DNA of 64,000 nucleotides from Cymodocea nodosa (lineage: Eukaryota; Streptophyta; Magnoliopsida; Alismatales; Cymodoceaceae). The stretch spans positions 9,968,501 to 10,032,500 of the forward strand of contig CM072345.1 in the NCBI GenBank assembly GCA_036874045.1. Reading direction: 5' to 3'. This document shows, piece after piece, positions 62,111 through 64,000 of the stretch. Within the stretch, counting starts at the first letter, position 1. Each line of letters begins with the position of its first letter. The notes beneath the pieces are model-generated. The model was given only the letters and a program-made list of their open reading frames with translations. It made no database searches and was not told where the DNA came from. Both the position numbers and the translations under genes were made by a program.

Positions 62111-64000
62111 TTTAATTATGAGATTGTGGGTTTATACATACAATCTGAAACAAACATCTTTGGCATAACAATAATAATATTTAGAGAGGGATTTGAAAAT
62201 CCAAATAATCAAACTTTTTCCTACCACTCAACAGAAAATTCACACAATTTTACTTAATCTCAATCATATATAATGTAAACCAAAATGGGGCTTCAGTGTT
62301 TTCTCATTTGTTTCCTATTCTTGACTCCCACCATTGTTTGCTTTGTTTTGTTTAAACACACCATAGAATGTACTTGTCTTAATATCAGACTATTTAATTT
62401 TTTTGCGATGTTAATATTTTTACTTAAATATGAACTCAAGATTTCTTCTCTCAGCAGAAGCTAGAAAACCAATTTCGTTATTCTACCTACTGTTTTTCAC
62501 TGACGATTACTACAACTGAACGCTATAAATGTGTCCTTTTCCAGGAGGCAACAAGGTGGTTCAAAAATATGGATTTAAAATCTAAGGTTAATGTAATTTA
62601 AGCTGGTTCAATCAAGGCTTAACCATGGATTTTAATCATTTACTTACCCAAATCATAGCTTCAATCACGTAAGATTCAATGGTCCGACACACACAAGAAC
62701 TACCGAGTCGATCAATCTAGAAATGTGTCTTCCGACGTCGTGTTCGGGTACTACCGAGTGGAAGAAGTAGGCTTTCATTTCAGCGATTGCTGTCGGAATG
62801 GAATGCTTGAAAATTAAACCTGAGGTACAGATCGTAATTATTACTGGATGTTGTTCAGATTAATTGTGAAAAAATGAGATTATGCAAAAGAAAAGAGAGT
62901 AAAACAATTAAATAATAAAATTTCATTTAAGCATTTTTTTGTATAAGACGTATTTAATTTAAATACCTTTTTTTTCTCTTCATTATTATCCACCATTATA
63001 TTATATTATATTATATTATATTTTTTAAATCCTTTTTTTCTACTTTTGTCCATATTATTTTGACAAATTTATCATGTTATTTTTACAAATTATTATTAGA
63101 ACCTAAAATATAACATTTCTTTCTGCCTCACTCACAGAATATACATTCTTCGTACGTAAAATAGCATATCATTCTACTTTTATTACCTTCTGTAAAATAT
63201 AACAAAACATTAGTTCTATGTAAAAGAATATATCATTTTACAAAATATACCAAAATCTAATAAATTATTTGACAGGATATAACACATCATTGTACATAAG
63301 ATTTTTTTTGTGTCGTTCTACAAATATAGTTAACAAATGATTCTCCATAATACAACACATCATTTCACGTGATTAATTTCTTATCATTCCAGAAAACAAA
63401 ATCATCCTACATGATGACATCAACACATTATATATTCCGCAAAACACTTTGGTTGTCGTTCTACAAAATACAATAAATGGTTCTAAATAATATGGCATTT
63501 TATTATATGAAACAGAAGATGTTGCTATACGATCGATAGTTATCGAACTACGTACGTACGCACGCACGAAATACCCATCAAAATTCTCAAAATAAGGTGA
63601 TGGAAGAAGTATGATGACCTCCGACGATGTCTGATACCATACATCAATGTGGAATGCATGAATCGGCTGCTAATTATTGACTAAGCCTTTAAACGATTAA
63701 ACTACGCAAAATGAAGGTCTCGTACGTAGGGAGGAGGAGATCAGTCCGTCCATGCGGCGAACGCAACAGCAAGAGAGAAGACGAGAGATGTGTGATCACC
63801 AAACGCGAGGGAAATGATGATGTCAATTCGTACGCATCGTACACACACTACAGGGAGGAGGAAGAGGAGGTGATGACGAGAAGGAGGGTACGGTACTGGA
63901 AGAGATGGGGGGGGGGGGGGGGGGGGGAGAGACTGACACGGCAGAAATGCTTAAGGTATTAACATTAGATCCATCGACCCACCTTGCCATCCAACACGGT
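62111..64000. other. Downstream intergenic DNA; no gene recognised
   Basis: AT-rich, with an (ATTAT)n run near 62996-63022, loosely repeated ATATAACA/CATTCTAC words between 63100 and 63500, and a 21-base G run at 63907-63927. The frame at 63711-63962 is charged and low-complexity, with no family match. Confidence 0.45.
63907..63927. repeat. Homopolymer G run (21 nt)
   Basis: Uninterrupted G, preceded by GAAGAGAT and followed by AGAGACTG. Confidence 0.95.

Noticed and set aside
63711..63962. 83-codon charged frame ending in a Gly run
   Set aside because: The Gly run is the 21-nt G homopolymer. There is no domain and no evidence of expression.
1..64000. CRISPR arrays, operons or bacterial-type genes
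   Set aside because: No regularly spaced repeats of that type. All coding signals are spliced plant genes or eukaryotic transposons.
1..64000. tRNA or rRNA genes
   Set aside because: No stretch with the conserved tRNA box sequences in a cloverleaf order, or rRNA-like sequence, was noticed by eye. A tRNAscan-SE run would settle it.

Overview
This window is nuclear DNA from a flowering plant. It holds two large multi-exon genes with standard plant splice sites (one GC-AG intron in each) plus many plant transposable elements: Ty1/copia, PIF/Harbinger, L1 and RTE LINEs, a TRIM and MITEs. The species cannot be told from the sequence. No rRNA, tRNA or CRISPR array was seen.

Layout. (1) Positions 1-14141, minus strand: the 5' twelve coding exons (629 codons, all phases consistent) of a plant DENN/AEX-3 domain protein, a putative Rab guanine-nucleotide exchange factor. 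Its 3' exons lie beyond position 1. Its introns hold RTE LINE fragments, one split by a small LTR element (TRIM), and two tandem duplications. (2) 14142-18500: 5' leader, intergenic DNA and an AT-rich MITE-like repeat. (3) 18527-22660, minus strand: a dead, 3'-truncated copia element. (4) 23000-31200: a very decayed plus-strand copia element, split by a PIF/Harbinger transposon (24967-29280) with TIRs, a TAA target-site duplication and two apparently intact spliced genes (Myb/SANT-like protein and DDE transposase). (5) 31200-35200: intergenic DNA with a second copy of the AT-rich repeat. (6) 35675-61637, plus strand: a complete 39-exon class XI myosin gene (1508 codons) with motor, six IQ motifs, coiled coil and DIL cargo-binding domain. 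Its introns carry an L1 LINE, RTE LINE tails and a hAT-like MITE. (7) 61638-64000: 3' UTR and AT-rich downstream DNA.

The two host genes face away from each other, with about 21.5 kb of transposon-rich DNA between them. Both act in membrane traffic (Rab activation, and organelle transport on actin), but nothing in the sequence links their regulation. The features most worth a second look are the apparently intact Harbinger element nested in a decayed copia, four homopolymer G/C runs of 20-30 bases (one breaking a coding frame), two GC-AG introns, and an in-frame 39-bp duplication in a DENN exon. I found no convincing undescribed gene system.
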